DNA of 64,000 bases from Chlorophyllum brunneum (GCA_963576785.1 OY756143.1:2418001-2482000); one strand, 5' to 3'; counted from the first letter of the stretch, positions 1-17,697 are shown. A program made the numbers and translations. The notes: generated by a model from the letters alone, not told the origin.

Positions 1-333
1 TCCTCGTCTGACCGTCGTCCAGCACCATGCGCACAGCGTTAATGCTCACCTTTGCAGCCACCTATCTGATGTGGATGGTCACCTATATGGCCCAGTTGCA
101 TCCCTTGATTCGTATGTCGCGTCTTTCTCAGAATTATCTCCGCCAGCTGACACACCAAACAGAGCCCGTCTTTTCCGTCCAGGCAGAGTAACCGGCTGTC
201 GTGCACCGCCCGCTGTTTCGATACCAGTATGGCCCCCTGTTTTATTCCATGCCCATATCCCATTAATCAGCCGCAGTCTTCTTGTAGCGTAATCTATAAT
301 CCATCCACATGTTTTCTGCCCCAACCTATGCCC
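1..333. other. left-edge non-coding stretch
   Basis: No coding region that I can support. Short open frames on both strands overlap each other and resemble no family I know. It lies 3' of the HEN1 stop codon and may hold its 3' UTR and terminator. Confidence 0.5.
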
Positions 334-1944
334 TCACGATGTCTCCTCACTCGCGTCACCGTCCCACCCAGCATTGGCATCTACTGACCCTACCGTCCTG
401 TGCTTTTTTCCAGTCGGCGAATATTCCGCGGGACTAGCCTCATCTGCTTCGTCACTCGACCCCCACCCCACCTCTTTATGATTCTCCTTGAGTTGCGTAT
501 AAGCGTTGCCCCAGTTGTTCCCCCCCTCGTCCTCCGTATCCCACTCAGAATTGTTCCACGAGACATCACCGTCAGCTGCCCCTGATTCCTCAAACTCACT
601 TTCTGTCGGTTCCCATTCAGGCGGGATGTAATCCAGGCTGGATTCCTCTTCCTGCCGCCAAGGTAAAACTGGATTCGTGAGTGCACCCAGTCGCTGGATC
701 CTCCACCTGCCCCGGTTGTTTCCCATATCTCCTTCCTTCAGCAAGTCCAGATCTTCACACTCCTCAATCGCCCGCACAAGAAACTCGATCCAACCTCCAC
801 ATGCCATTGATATTTCGGGCTCGAACCATATTTCCTCCATGCGCATAAATGCTTCCTGTAACCCGTCCATCCTCTTGATAATCGCACCAGCGATATCTCC
901 CAGGGATTTAGGTTGCCGGGACGAGGGATACGGTCGATGGTGGTGCTTGACATGTAATTCGTGTGATTTCGAGGGTAACGCCAATTTCATTACCGCTTCT
1001 CGGCCGCGGCTTTCTCGCTCACTATCCTCCAACATCCCTCCCTTCCTAAAACAGGCCACCGAAGATGCGTCGCCGAGCTCTTTCTCCCGGTTCCATGGGT
1101 CCGGCTCTACTGCGCGACCGACCCCTGATATCTCCACTTCATAGCCCCATTCCTTTGCAGTCGCTTCGCACCACTCTCGGAATTCCTCGACCGTCCATTC
1201 AAATTTGTGATCATCATGTCGGAATACACGATCCGTGCACCCAGTCGGATCAGGGTATCCTTTGCGGGCTGACTGGGGAGCATCTGCCGCCGTAAACCTC
1301 GCATTATACGTATACGACGGCGTGGTGATAAGGAGCAACTGCGGATGATACACCCCAAGCAGCATGGGTGCAAACGCAGGGAAGATTTCTGGCGGCAAAT
1401 GTTCAATTCTGTTGTGAATTAAGTCGAGGCTACAACTCGTCAACAGAGAGCGTTCTTACACTTCAGTGCTTACAATACACTCTATATCCACAAACTCTTC
1501 ATTCACAACTTCCAACCCTCCTTCCCACAATTTAACCTCGAGTTCTTCCCATCGTTCTTGTACACCGAATAACGACTGTCTGCTATCTTGCGAGAAATTC
1601 GGTGGAGCAGTTTCGCGCGCGGCAAACCCGAGATCGTATTTAGAGATGTCGAGGCCGTAAAGATGAGAGATATGAAGATTGGGTATTTCATCATCGTTGT
1701 ATGTAGGTGATGCTGTGTCGGGTTCTTTTGGTGGGAGAATCGAAGGAGGTGGTGGAGTAAGCCAAGGTGCTGGTTGTGAAAGTGGTAAAAGGAGTTGTCC
1801 TTCACCACATCCTACGTCGAGGACCTTTGTAACGGATTCTTTACGGAGGATGTTCAAAACCCATATTCGTCTTTGGAGATACAACTCGGGTAAGAAAGTC
1901 ACTTTGAGTTCTTGATCATAGTCATCTTCTGGTATGGTTTCCAT
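334..1944 (-). CDS. HEN1: small RNA 2'-O-methyltransferase HEN1
   Basis: This gene encodes a HEN1-type enzyme that would 2'-O-methylate the 3' end of small RNAs, about 519 residues from two exons. Exon 1 starts at the ATG at 1944, follows a QRRIWVLNIL region and contains the SAM-binding motif LDVGCGEG. A 51-nt intron (1409-1459, gtaaga...acag) joins STEV to IEHL, which restores the metal-binding Glu-x-x-Glu-His motif as EVIEHL. ITTPSYTYN and FRHDDHKFEW follow, both hallmarks of the catalytic domain. As in animal and fungal HEN1 there are no plant-type La or dsRNA-binding domains. The last 100 or so residues are acidic, Ser/Gly-rich and carry repeated tryptophans in GW or WG context (VGWGSS, NNWGNA, AGWDGD). 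The family assignment is firm; the function of the tail is inference. Confidence 0.9.
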
Positions 1945-2435
1945 TTGGGTTAAGTGACAACCCTCTTGATGATGATGATCTTCAAAGCTTCAAGTTTGAG
2001 GTTAGGACTGGGAAAATCGGAATGAGAGTGTGTTTGTGATCGATTGATTGTTAGGATGTTGTTGTATTGATGATACAAATGCGTCAAGAAGCGCTGTTAG
2101 GAAACAAGTCATTTTTGAATTATTATTTTTTTGTTCTCGACCTTTCCAAGAATAAGGTTCGGTGATACTACAAGGGGAAGGGAATGCCCGAACAAGGAGT
2201 TCAACGCCACGAGGACGTTTAGTGCTCAGTTTCGAAATCATATTTCGGACTTAAGAGATTGGAGCGGGAGAAGGAAGAGTAAAAATTCATCCTATGTATA
2301 AATAAAATGTATGATCATCTACAATCGAATTGAATACCGGTATACTAAACTCCGTAGAGTTGTAGGACGAAACGAAATAGAAGTTGTTATGGTCCTGAAG
2401 GGTATTTATCCGATTATGGCAAGTTGTTGGTTTTT
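1945..2435. other. intergenic, HEN1 to xylanase 1
   Basis: A 79-residue minus-strand open frame (2002-2241) sits just upstream of HEN1 but has no recognisable domain and could be 5' leader sequence. Nothing else is supported. Confidence 0.4.
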
Positions 2436-3968
<1,533 letters not shown>

Positions 3969-4834
3969 GACTAGGAGAGTTAAAAGTACACATATCGCGT
4001 CCCAGCGCGACTTTTTATGCTTGCAACCATTTTTTTTAAGGGATGGACTTGTTTGAAACCAAAGCCACATCGACGAACGATCTCGGGAGTAAATCCGTTC
4101 ACATGATATGTGGTATCGCGATGGCGGACTTGGGGTCAAAAGATATTGGTGATTGAGTGGTTGAAAAATGAGGTCAAGTTTGAAGATAGGCACCGAATTT
4201 GGAATACAGGGACAAGGCGGGGTAAGGCGGATCCATTAGAGTCGGAATAATTTCGGTGGCGATTACTAAAGGGTGGTTAAACCATTTTTCTCTGTTGGCG
4301 GCTAAACCTTTGCTTCAACAATCCTCTGGAAAGCGGGTACCTTTGTAAACGCCGCAATGTAGGTAATAGAGCACAGAAAAGGACAGCATCTCATCCGCGA
4401 CGATTTTGGGGAGGCAAGAATGATACGGAATATAGGCATCAGCCGGGTTCGCCATGATTTCGGAACGGGGCTAGAGTACTTGAGGGGTCTTGAGATTCTG
4501 GGCCCAATTAAACGGCAGTTGAAGTTATTCGGCCGTGCTTAACAAGCCCCAATAATGTCCAGTGAGGTGGCCATGGCCTCGATGAATATACTTTAATGTC
4601 TCTTGCCCACAGCACAGGGCCCAGTAGCTTATCCAAACGGAGGCACCCCAGAAGGATGATCTGGATAACAATTCCTCATCAAAATTGGTGGTCTCGTACC
4701 CAAAATTTATCATTGGTAGAGCCAGAAGACCAGGACGAGAACGATAATTCACAGGTTGAGATTTTGTATTCGGTACTACTGAACGGGGTGGTCTTTCTCA
4801 TCTCAAATGGGCCAGGATATAGCTCACCACCAAC
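3969..4834. other. intergenic between the tandem xylanases
   Basis: About 870 bp without a supportable gene. The part next to 3968 is the promoter of xylanase copy 1. Short overlapping frames at 4525-4868 show no recognisable domain. Confidence 0.5.
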
Positions 4835-6404
<1,570 letters not shown>

Positions 6405-7365
6405 GTTGAAATATAGAGCGCCTGAAGAGACAAGATTCTAAGGTTTTCTGTCGTCGGCTGCTCAGCAGTGGGTGTTTAATATACGTGCCCCACATCTAAA
6501 AATAATGTCCAGACCTCTAAAAATAATATCCAGCATGAGAATGCGGCGAAACTATTCATGTTGAACGAGGTCGAAGTTCGTCACATGAGCACGTTTGTTG
6601 GAGCGCACGATAGACTTTGCCGCTAAAAAGGACTGGTACCGCGGGTCATTTGGTATGGCGAATGAGAAATAGCGCCTACAAAAGTCCAAGTAACAAAATT
6701 GAACTTCTTATCCGAGGTAGGCTCCTCCCACCTCGAGATTCAACCTCGGACGAATTCGTTTTTGAGGTGGCGTACGCAGTAATTCATGCACATGGTCGTG
6801 TTCAACAGTTGCAGTGACGACAATAGAGTACGAAATGTTCCCTGGTTATATAGGTTCGGGTGGGAGGTCAAGTCATGCGGTGCGACGAGTAACATTATGC
6901 TGTCAATTCAAGTTCAATCCATTCGCAGTATAAACTGCGGAGAAACATGGCACAGTACACACAATAACAACCCAAATAATGCGATGTAGATTTCCACCAA
7001 AGCCAGAAACATCCTCTAGTACCTTGTCCATACCAATCATGAGCACCAGCCGGGGCGATGCCTCCAGAAATGGACCAGATAGTCGAACGACGATGCCCCA
7101 GGCGAGGCAGTGAATCCGGCACAGAGCACCTCGGTTCGATCTAGAGGACGGGAACGCGGACGAGGAGACGGAAGAGCCCAACCAAGCCCGAACTTTTGTG
7201 TCCGCAGATTGTTCAGTGAAAACTTGCAAAAGCGCCACGCGGCCACGATACATAGGCGATTACCTAATATTCTCACATCGTCCAAACGCGGACCGGAATC
7301 ACATGGCCGGAAATAGTTCATATTCACACACACCTCTCCCCTACGGCACCCCCTACTTTTGCCCA
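6405..7365. other. divergent intergenic region, xylanase 2 and PEX11
   Basis: About 960 bp lying between two divergent starts, so it should hold both promoters. Apart from the doubled motif at 6495-6536 I see no gene. The open frames at 6895-7531 on the minus strand overlap the PEX11 start and have no domain. Confidence 0.5.
6495..6536. repeat. doubled 21-nt motif upstream of xylanase 2
   Basis: Two adjacent copies of tctaaaaataatRtccag begin at 6495 and 6516. They lie about 90-130 bp upstream of the xylanase 2 start codon. The spacing of two helical turns would suit a regulator binding site, but no known site was recognised. Confidence 0.6.
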
Positions 7366-8574
7366 ATGTCCCGCGTATCCAAACCTTTGACTGTAACCCG
7401 ACTGAACGACGCGATCCTTGGTTGCTTTCGACGCGTTCAACCCTCAGAAACTCTTGATCATCTTGTACGGTTTCTGGGAACATGGAGCGGAAGCGAGTGA
7501 GTGTTGTGCCTCCGTTCAAGTCAGCGAGCACAGTTCAACTGTTGTGTGCAGCAAACTGTTCATGGTCAGCGGGGTCTCCACACCACAGCAGACCCGCTAT
7601 TCACTGATACCAATCCCCAGGTTGTCCAATACACCATCAAACTGATCGTGCCCTTCCTTCGACTAAGGGCTCGCCTACAACACCGCGCACGCTTGCGTTC
7701 GGAGCCAACCAGTCGCGCAGCAGATGGATATTCTAAGCTCGACAGTCTCCTGGGGGATTCACGTACTCTTTGGCGGCTTTGGGGTCAGTTTACAACATTT
7801 CCGTCCATCTCAGGTCCAGGTTCTGATATTCCACGCTTTTAGGGTTGTTGCCTATATTTCAATGGCTGATCTCTTTGGAGCGGAATCCACAGCCAACTCG
7901 TAATATTCACGTTATTGAGCGCTTGCAGGGTTGGTCGATGTTGGCATATTATCCCTTGGAGCATCTGTACTACTTGGGTTCCCATGGAATCATCCCAAAA
8001 ACCATCAGAAACCCACTTTCAGTCTTCTCCACACGAAAGACGGTCAATCTTGATCCAAACACACTCGGAACATGGTCTTGCCGGTGCTGGGCACTTTTTG
8101 TCTTTCTGCAGTTCGCTCACTTGCGGGAAGATCGCAAGTTGCTGCAGTTGAGACAGAAGGCTCTGCGCAAGGCAAAGGGTACAGGCTTGACGCCCGCGGA
8201 GAAGCAGGAGATTGGGCAGCGTTGGGATGCTTGGTGGTCCGAAGTTATCGTAAATCTTGGATACTTGCCACTCACCATCCATTGGTACGCCTTAGACGGA
8301 TGAAGATTTCGCATAGTAAACTTATACTCTCTTCCGATAAGGTCACTCGAAAAGGGTCTATTCCAGAACGATGTAAGGTCGTATCTCAATCGTTAATTTT
8401 TGTCCTCATAAAACGTTACAGCTATGGATTGGTATCTTCGGATTGGTTGCGGGTGTCGCCTCGTTTAGAAGCGGGTGGCGTGCAACCGCCCTTCCCTCTA
8501 CGCCTAAATCTACTTCTGAGAAGACGGACGAACTTGACTCCTCTTCCTCCACCGGATACGACCTTTCATCTTAA
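7366..8574 (+). CDS. PEX11: peroxisomal membrane biogenesis protein PEX11-like
   Basis: A PEX11-family protein, which elongates and divides peroxisomes by shaping their membrane. The start at 7366 opens MSRVSKPLTVTRLNDAI, followed by LDHLVRFLGTWSGSD and the Pex11 core KLFMVVQYTIKLIVPFLR. Further exons give GLLPIFQWL, then ERLQGWSMLAYYPLEHLYYLG, a region typical of fungal PEX11C-like proteins. A Lys/Arg-rich helix (about RKLLQLRQKALRKAKG) and LWIGIFGLVAGVASFRSGWR close the protein. Splicing uses short introns, including a very short second exon (about 12 nt, DKLFM) and a 30-nt exon before the last intron. The stop is TAA at 8572-8574. The neighbour downstream is an alcohol oxidase, an enzyme that is peroxisomal in methylotrophic yeasts. 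Confidence 0.85.
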
Positions 8575-9148
8575 CGAGCACCCAGGTCTTGTATCTCCTT
8601 GGTAACGAATATACCTGCGCTTCTCACCACCCGTATCCCCTTATGTAATCTTCAGTCAAGTGCTAGTAAAGCTTTAACTTTGAATTGTTAAGGTATCGAC
8701 TTGTCACAAGTATGCTGTATATCAAAGCGACCCCAAACTTCCGCGGCGCCTTTTCCCCAAAGCAAGAGGGTAGCTTCACGGGGATTCTGGATAATACTGC
8801 CCGAAGACTTTTTTTCCCCCGGTTTTACGACACCCTGTCCGATCGCCACATTTGGGCACTCAGAAACCTAGGAGGCTCTCGTGACTCCCAGGATCTGTGT
8901 CTGGACTAACCCCTCGCCTTGAGTCGACTCTTGCACATGCACTGGGGCCATTTCTGTAAACGGCCTCTACCAACAGAACAGGTGCTGCTCTTGGCCCACT
9001 CTCGGAGCCCGAACTCATGACATAAAGCTCAACTGACAAGTGAAGTCCTCGTGACGGCTTCCAATCGTTCAATACTCACGATGCTCCGGGGAGGACTGTT
9101 TATAAGCTGGGACCCTCGCCTCGCGGTCATCTAAACGAATCACCCACT
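8575..9148. other. PEX11 3' region and alcohol oxidase promoter
   Basis: No gene is supported. The proximal end includes a TATA element at 9101 and the short leader of the alcohol oxidase. Confidence 0.5.
9101..9106 (+). promoter_or_regulatory. TATA box of the alcohol oxidase gene
   Basis: The sequence tataag lies 43 bp upstream of the oxidase start codon, a plausible distance for a strongly expressed fungal gene with a short leader. Assigned by position only. Confidence 0.4.
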
Positions 9149-11873
<2,725 letters not shown>

Positions 11874-12092
11874 ATATAAAAACTAGTATCTAGGATAGTC
11901 GGATAAAATATGTACAACAGCCATACTCGGCTAGATTTTTAATGCTCTCCGCGACGTGATACACATCAACCACAAGTGGCCCATAATTGAAACGCGTGGC
12001 GAGGTGCGCGCTACGTCACGCGTTCGTGACTCCGACATTGCTTCACACCACCAGTGCAAAACATCCTCGCGTATAGTCCCGTGTATTAAGAG

Positions 12093-13692
12093 ATGGCCCT
12101 TTGGGTTGACAAGGTACTCCTATAACTTACAAAGAGCTGTTCTCGTCTGACATGTTGTCTAGCACCGGCCTAAAACCCTCGACGGGCTCCATTACCATCG
12201 TGACCTATCAGAACGTCTCAAGTCACTGGTCAATCGAAATTTCTGCCTTGCGATAGCACTTGCTGACGTACTCTCAGGCTGCCTCTGGGGACTTTCCGCA
12301 CATACTCTTCTACGGGCCTTCGGGGGCAGGCAAGAAGACTCGTATAGCTTGCACGCTGAGAGAGATTTTTGGACCCGGTGTTGAAAAGGTGAGTTTCGAG
12401 TTGGTAGAACATGTATCAGAACTAGAGCTGACTGTCAGTCAGCTAAAAATTGACCAACGGGTCTTCCTATCCCCTTCACGTCGTAAACTAGAGATCAACC
12501 TTGTCCAAAGTAACTACCACATCGAGATCACTCCGAGGTGTGTACTCCGGGCACACTGCGAAGTTTTGGCTGAATATATCTTAGTGAAGCCGGAAATTAT
12601 GACCGAGTTGTCATCCAGGAGATTCTGAAAGAAATTGCCCAAACCCAACAAGTCGACTTGAATGCGAAGCAACGCTTCAAAGGTGTGTTGTTGTCAAGAA
12701 CTCCTTCGTTCGGTGCTAATTGCGTTCTATTCTAGTGGTTGTTATCAATGAAGCAGATTCGCTCTCCCGAGATGCCCAGGCAGCCCTTCGGCGAACGATG
12801 GAGAAGTACATGTCGAACATGCGAATAATACTCTGCGCGAATAGCACTAGTCGCCTAATCGCACCAATCAAGAGCAGATGCCTGCTAATCCGAGTAGCCG
12901 CTCCGAATCCGGTTGAAGTGCGCCAAGTTTCTACTTTTAACATCCGGCGTGACACTAACGCTCTGAGTAGATGGCCTCTGTGCTCCATTACGTTGCTACA
13001 CAACAAATCTTCGAGTTACCTCAAGAGGCTGTGAATCAAATCGTTGAGGATTCAAATGGGAACTTGAGAAAAGCGCTTTTAGTCATGGAGGCCCTAAAGA
13101 TGCAATCGTAAGTGTGATTTGTCCCCTTGGCGAACCAAATGTATACTTAGACTATCTTCCTTGCTAGACCAAATCTGACTGGCCCTTTGACAATCGCGAA
13201 ACCAGACTGGGAGACTTATTGTCACAAGGTTGCCGACTTAATCGTCAGCGACCAATCTCCTGCTCGAGTTATGGAAGTGCGCACCAAATTCTACGAGCTT
13301 CTAAGTCATTGTATTCCCCCTACTGTGATCCTCAAGGTACTTCGGTTTACCCATTTGGCCAAGGGTGGTATCATATTGACAACATTCACTGCTGGCGTCT
13401 TAGACTGTCGCCGAACGCGTGGTTGAACGTGTAGATGAGAGCCTCAAAGCAGATATCATGCACTGGGCAGCTTTTTACGTGAGCCTTTAGGTTATGGTCA
13501 TTGAATTATTGATCCCAATGTTCGCAGGAAACGCGAATGCGGATTGGAAACAAGAAAATATATCATCTTGAGGCGTGGGTTGTCAAGGTTATGAGTCTTT
13601 ATAAGGTATGAACACCATCATCCACTCGAATGCTGATTGATCCTCGCATTTAGCACTTTTTCTACGACATTGACATGAGTAATTTCGACTGA
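12093..13692 (+). CDS. RFC3: replication factor C subunit 3 (clamp loader)
   Basis: A small clamp-loader subunit (human RFC3, yeast Rfc5) that loads PCNA at primer-template junctions. The short first exon reads MALWVDK, followed by HRPKTLDGLHYH, the Walker A GPSGAGKKTR and SNYHIEITPSEAG. Walker B appears as NEADSLSRDAQAALRRTME in place of DEAD, as usual for this subunit. The sensor region SRLIAPIKSRC follows, then a collar domain ending FFYDIDMSNFD with stop TGA at 13690. About nine short introns are needed. No disruption was seen. The gene is a single-copy housekeeping type and does not share a promoter with its neighbours. Confidence 0.92.
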
Positions 13693-14263
13693 GGGGAAAC
13701 TCTAACTAGATGGTGGGCTCTGTAACATCTCGGTGGAAACGACTCATGAGTCACAAAAAAGATCCTGGCGTTTCTTCGTCCCATATCTCAATTGTGTTTG
13801 TATAATGTATAATCTGACGATCGCAATCTCGGGAGATCGTTCTGGGCCAAACGACCTTGTTCCAGAATAGAAGGACGGTTTCGGGAGACTGGACCGGTTC
13901 TCCAAATGGTATGATGTACCATCGAGTTTGATGGACGCTTAGATTTGCTCAAGATTGATCAGAGGGTTTCCGTAACGCCGGAAGGCACATACGCTCCCCA
14001 CTATAATCCTTATCTGAGTTACTCTCCATTCCCCGCCTCGCTACCCTGTAACGCTTGCATGAGATCAACTAACCATTTAGAACATGCAGGGAAGATCTAT
14101 AGTAAATTGTTCGGCACATAGTGTGTTCTCAAACGTCAGGCACTGGTATCTATCGATTCGCACGGTAGTAAATGTGGTGATCCTCGCCTTGCTGGCCAAA
14201 CATGTGTGATGCGTGCTGTCAGCCGACAGATGGCATATCAGGTTGAATATACTACAACACAAA
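13693..14263. other. convergent intergenic region
   Basis: It lies between the 3' ends of RFC3 and the HD-domain gene. No further gene is recognised. Confidence 0.5.
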
Positions 14264-15400
14264 CTAGGGGATCAACGTATTGTATTCCTGTTGAACCGAA
14301 TCCAGAAAGTCCAACAACTGGGGAAGAAGAGGGTGCGAATTGGGTTGGGCGTGAGGTGTCAGGTGGACAAGAACTTGTTCAGGATCAAGGGCACATACCA
14401 CTTTGTGGCGTTTTTCGCCTAACCTCCTCCCTGGCTCCGTTTTAAGCCGGCCATGAATGTGAAGAAGTTTGTCGTAGAAGTGGTGTATGGCAGTATTGGG
14501 GTCAGCGGTATCTTCGGTAGGCGTGTGTAAAGGTCTACAGAAGTCAGAAAGGAGTTGTTGTTGTTGTCAACTGTTAATTGGGTAGCCGTCCCCCTCGGAA
14601 AGGAGTTTTATTAAAATTGGGAGAGATATGCTTACCGATTTGTTATGGCACTATAGGCAGCGCAACGCATGATTCCTTGAAGTGTGTGTGTTACATTAGC
14701 GCTGTTGTCGCTCGTGATTGAGGTTCTAGCCCTCTAGACAGCTCCTTTAAGAGCTGCGGAACCGCAGGTTTCGAAGCTCGGAGGTAGTTGTCAAAGTAGC
14801 ATACACACCAAATGCACCTATGGCGTCCAAACGGTCGGCATCCTGGACACAGTGGAGCTCAAGACATGCCTCGTGCCATTGAGACCACAGATCGTGTTCT
14901 CGAAGGTTTTTCTCCGTGGTCCAGGAGACATTTGCGACGATTTTGGAAATGAGTTCCGCTCGGCCGTCTCCAACCAGATCCAGACCATGTGCGGAGGCCA
15001 TTGACGTGAAAAATGGTAGGAAGTAGGCGTAGGGGTCCTCGGCTTCGGCAGGAGTCACGTATTTCTTGTCTAGGACGTCATGTAGTAATGCAGCTGGTGG
15101 TTGAATAGTCAACACACGAGAAATCGGTGGATCGATCGAGGAAGGACCTAGAGACGGACCTAGTTCAACAACGAGGAGATCGGGTTGTATCGGAAGAGAT
15201 CTAGCAATGGCGAGGGCCGTCTTACGAACGCGTTCAACTATGTATATCAGAACCCTTGAATTTTAGTTTGACAAGGAGATCAGGTGTGGCTATTGCTGAC
15301 CGTGATATTTGTCGTGAGAAGGGTCGTATCGCGCCATGGTGTCTACCATGATTTTCTGTGCTGCATCTATGACGGCCTGCTCGTGCAGAGTGGGATACAT
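14264..15400 (-). CDS. HD-domain metal-dependent phosphohydrolase
   Basis: A small HD-domain protein of the YpgQ/YedJ-like group, probably a nucleotide or nucleoside phosphohydrolase of unknown substrate. The start at 15400 gives MYPTLHEQAVIDAAQKI, then DKYHVERV (first metal His), ALLHDVLDKKY (the HD doublet) and QDADRLDAIGAFG (the last Asp plus the family signature). A further exon gives IMRCAAYSAITNR, and the last exons give HHFYDKLLHIHGRLKTEPGRR and a C-terminal helix LLDFLDSVQQEY ending with TAG at 14264. Introns after DKYH and AFG are well supported. The last splice is less certain. It is divergent from the zinc transporter, with 166 bp between the starts. Confidence 0.78.
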
Positions 15401-15566
15401 GAGGAGTGCTACTGCTGTGGGAGCAGATCTGCCTGGCATGATGTCATAATGGAAGGTTGTTCCCACGCGCAATGATGAGCAGCAAAACAGCGTCGAGCAA
15501 TTCAACTCTGCGAATTTCAGCTCACTCAGACGTATAAATCGTTTCTAGTCGCCAATCTTGACAACA

Positions 15567-17697
15567 ATGGCCATTCGACCCACTCATTACTTTGTTCTCG
15601 TCGCTCTTTTGGTATGCTACGCGTGGCGTTCAAATGCCACCACGACACACAATACAGGTGGTGTCCTGACGGTTTCCGTGCGTCATGCTAGCCCATACAG
15701 ATTACCTTCAGCGGTAATCTATCGCCAAGAAGTAAAAGCTGATATCGGGCTTCTGTGTTTAGGAAGATGAGCTACACAATTGCCCGACTGTGCAAAAGCT
15801 TAGTGCGCTCAAAATTGCAGTGGAGGCACAAGAGTCGCCTATTATGCGTCAGGTCTTCACGTGGTTGTTCCCTTTTGGCCCCGCGGCCAATTCTATCCTG
15901 GGGACGTTTTACATTAGCTCGTACGTGTTGCAATTCGAAATTGAGTTTGTTGGATTCAAGTGATACTATTGACTCGGTGGTATGGCGCTAGGATACCCAA
16001 TTTCATACTTGCTTTCATACCCGCAGAAATCAATGGTGACGCTCTCAATACCATGACGGCGTTTGCTGTAAGTAGACCCCCCAACGTTTGAATTGGTGGG
16101 TTAGTGTTGACGTGTTTCGAAGACCGGGGGACTGCTCTCAGATGTATTCCTACACCTTGTGCCGCATTCATTTATGGGTGAACATCAAGACCCCGGTGTC
16201 CACTTTGTAATGGTTGAGGAGAAAAGGAATATCCTCATCGGGTCCGTTGACTTCCCAAACCTTGAACGAATTCTAACCCAGCGCGTTATAATAGACTCGG
16301 GATCTTCGTAGGGTTCGCAGCTTTTTTCTTTATGGAAAAGACGCTTCGAGTTCTAGGTGGAGATGGAGAGGGAGTAGGGCACTCCCATTCACACCCACAT
16401 CCCCATGACTCAGATCAGTCAGCTGAAACGACTGCTGTGAAGGTTTCCGTGTCAGAAAACGGACTACGGTCAAGAAAAGGAGACAAGGTAAAGGAAGCCT
16501 CTCCCGAGCCAGCTAGACCGTCTTCGGGGCCATCAAAACTCTCAGCTTATCTGAATCTGTTCGGTGATTTCGTGCATAATATGTGAGGTGACGGTATTGC
16601 GTTGACATATTTGAGTGTGCTAATAGGGGCTATTGGTCCATCCTGATAGAACAGACGGCCTCGCGTACGTCATTGAATAACAACGCTCCTCACGCCTTGG
16701 CTGAGGCTTCTCGGTGGTCCTGTTGCAGCATGGCCGCGTCGTTCTATGCATCTCCTCTGATTGGCGCTACCACAACGCTGGCTTGCTTCGCACACGAAAT
16801 ACCACACGAGATAGCCGACTATTCAATCCTAATTCGTAGTGGTTTCACGAAAAGGCAAGCAATGCAGTCACAATTCTTAACAGCAATCGGCGCCTTTGTA
16901 AGTTCCTTGTGGGACATCAGAACACATTCCCTCATGACTCACTCCCATCAAATTCCTGCGTTAAATCGTGTCGGACCTCGGCGGCTGTAGGTTGGGTAAG
17001 GGTTTCTGCTGATGCCCGTCCTGCTGATGGGTCATACTGATCTTCGCCCTTGGCACAAACAGGACATTCATAGGTATTGCAGTGCACAACGCAGCTTCAA
17101 CAGATGGTGGTCCTGGGCCTATTGACTTTGCCGCTGGTGTACGGCAGGATGCGAACGGCTTACTCGGCACTACAGTCCAACTATCTGATCTCGTATGTCA
17201 TTTGTCTCCTTACTCCAATCGCGAGCTTGGAAAGGTCAACGTTCGTGATGGATTAGACTCATTTATCGCAATATAGGTGATCCCGTTTGTGGCTGGAGGC
17301 TTCCTGTATATAGGCGCAGTGGCGGTTTTGCCAACGTATGTGAATTCTAATCAGGTTCGGCTAACATTGGAGTGCAGTTGCTCTGGCTAGGCGATCTTCT
17401 TTTTGTGCGCTCTCGTGGCAGCGTTGAAATTAAACTGTTGATCGACACACGCGAACTGACTTCTTTACAGGCTACTGGAAGAGAGCAGGAGTGCAAAACA
17501 AGCGATGCGGGAGGCAAGTGCTATTTCCGGAGCTACATCCCGATCAGGGCAGGAATTGTGTTCCTAACAAGAGACATTGACAGTTCGCAGCGATGGCGTT
17601 CGGCGTCGTGTGTATGTTTTTTGTTGCGTGAGTGTTTGCGGTGGTGGCTGGCCAATGGGTGTGACTGAAGTACAAACACTGCAGGTGGAATGAGTAG
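15567..17697 (+). CDS. ZIP7/KE4-like zinc transporter (SLC39 family)
   Basis: A ZIP-family transporter related to human ZIP7 and yeast Yke4, which moves zinc from ER or Golgi stores to the cytosol. It starts at 15567 with a hydrophobic signal-like segment. The transport core includes NGDALNTMTAFATGGLLSD and HLVPHSFMGEH, a His-rich loop (HSHSHPHPHD), and the paired metal-binding helices HNITDGLAMAASF and HEIPHEIADYSILIRSG. The end is FVAWNE, TAG at 17695. A 5-nt exon GTTGG (16991-16995) supplies Val-Gly in the sequence AFVGTFIG. A GC-AG intron (17514-17583) follows AMRE. Without these two steps the reading frame breaks, so the model rests on family conservation. The subcellular location is inferred from the closest family type. 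Confidence 0.88.
16991..16995 (+). other. 5-nt micro-exon in the ZIP gene
   Basis: The exon GTTGG lies between a ctgtag acceptor and a gtaagg donor. With its neighbours ending GCCTTT and starting GACATTC it gives Phe-Val-Gly-Thr-Phe-Ile-Gly, as expected after the metal-binding helix. The introns are 93 nt and 67 nt. Direct joining of the flanking exons shifts the frame. Confidence 0.65.

Noticed and set aside
1409..1459. Loss of the first metal-binding Glu of HEN1 (reading HNRIEH)
   Set aside because: The upstream residues in that frame are intron sequence; splicing gives EVIEHL with the motif complete.
7037..7531. Minus-strand 164-residue open frame upstream of PEX11
   Set aside because: It overlaps the PEX11 first exon in antisense and has no recognised domain.
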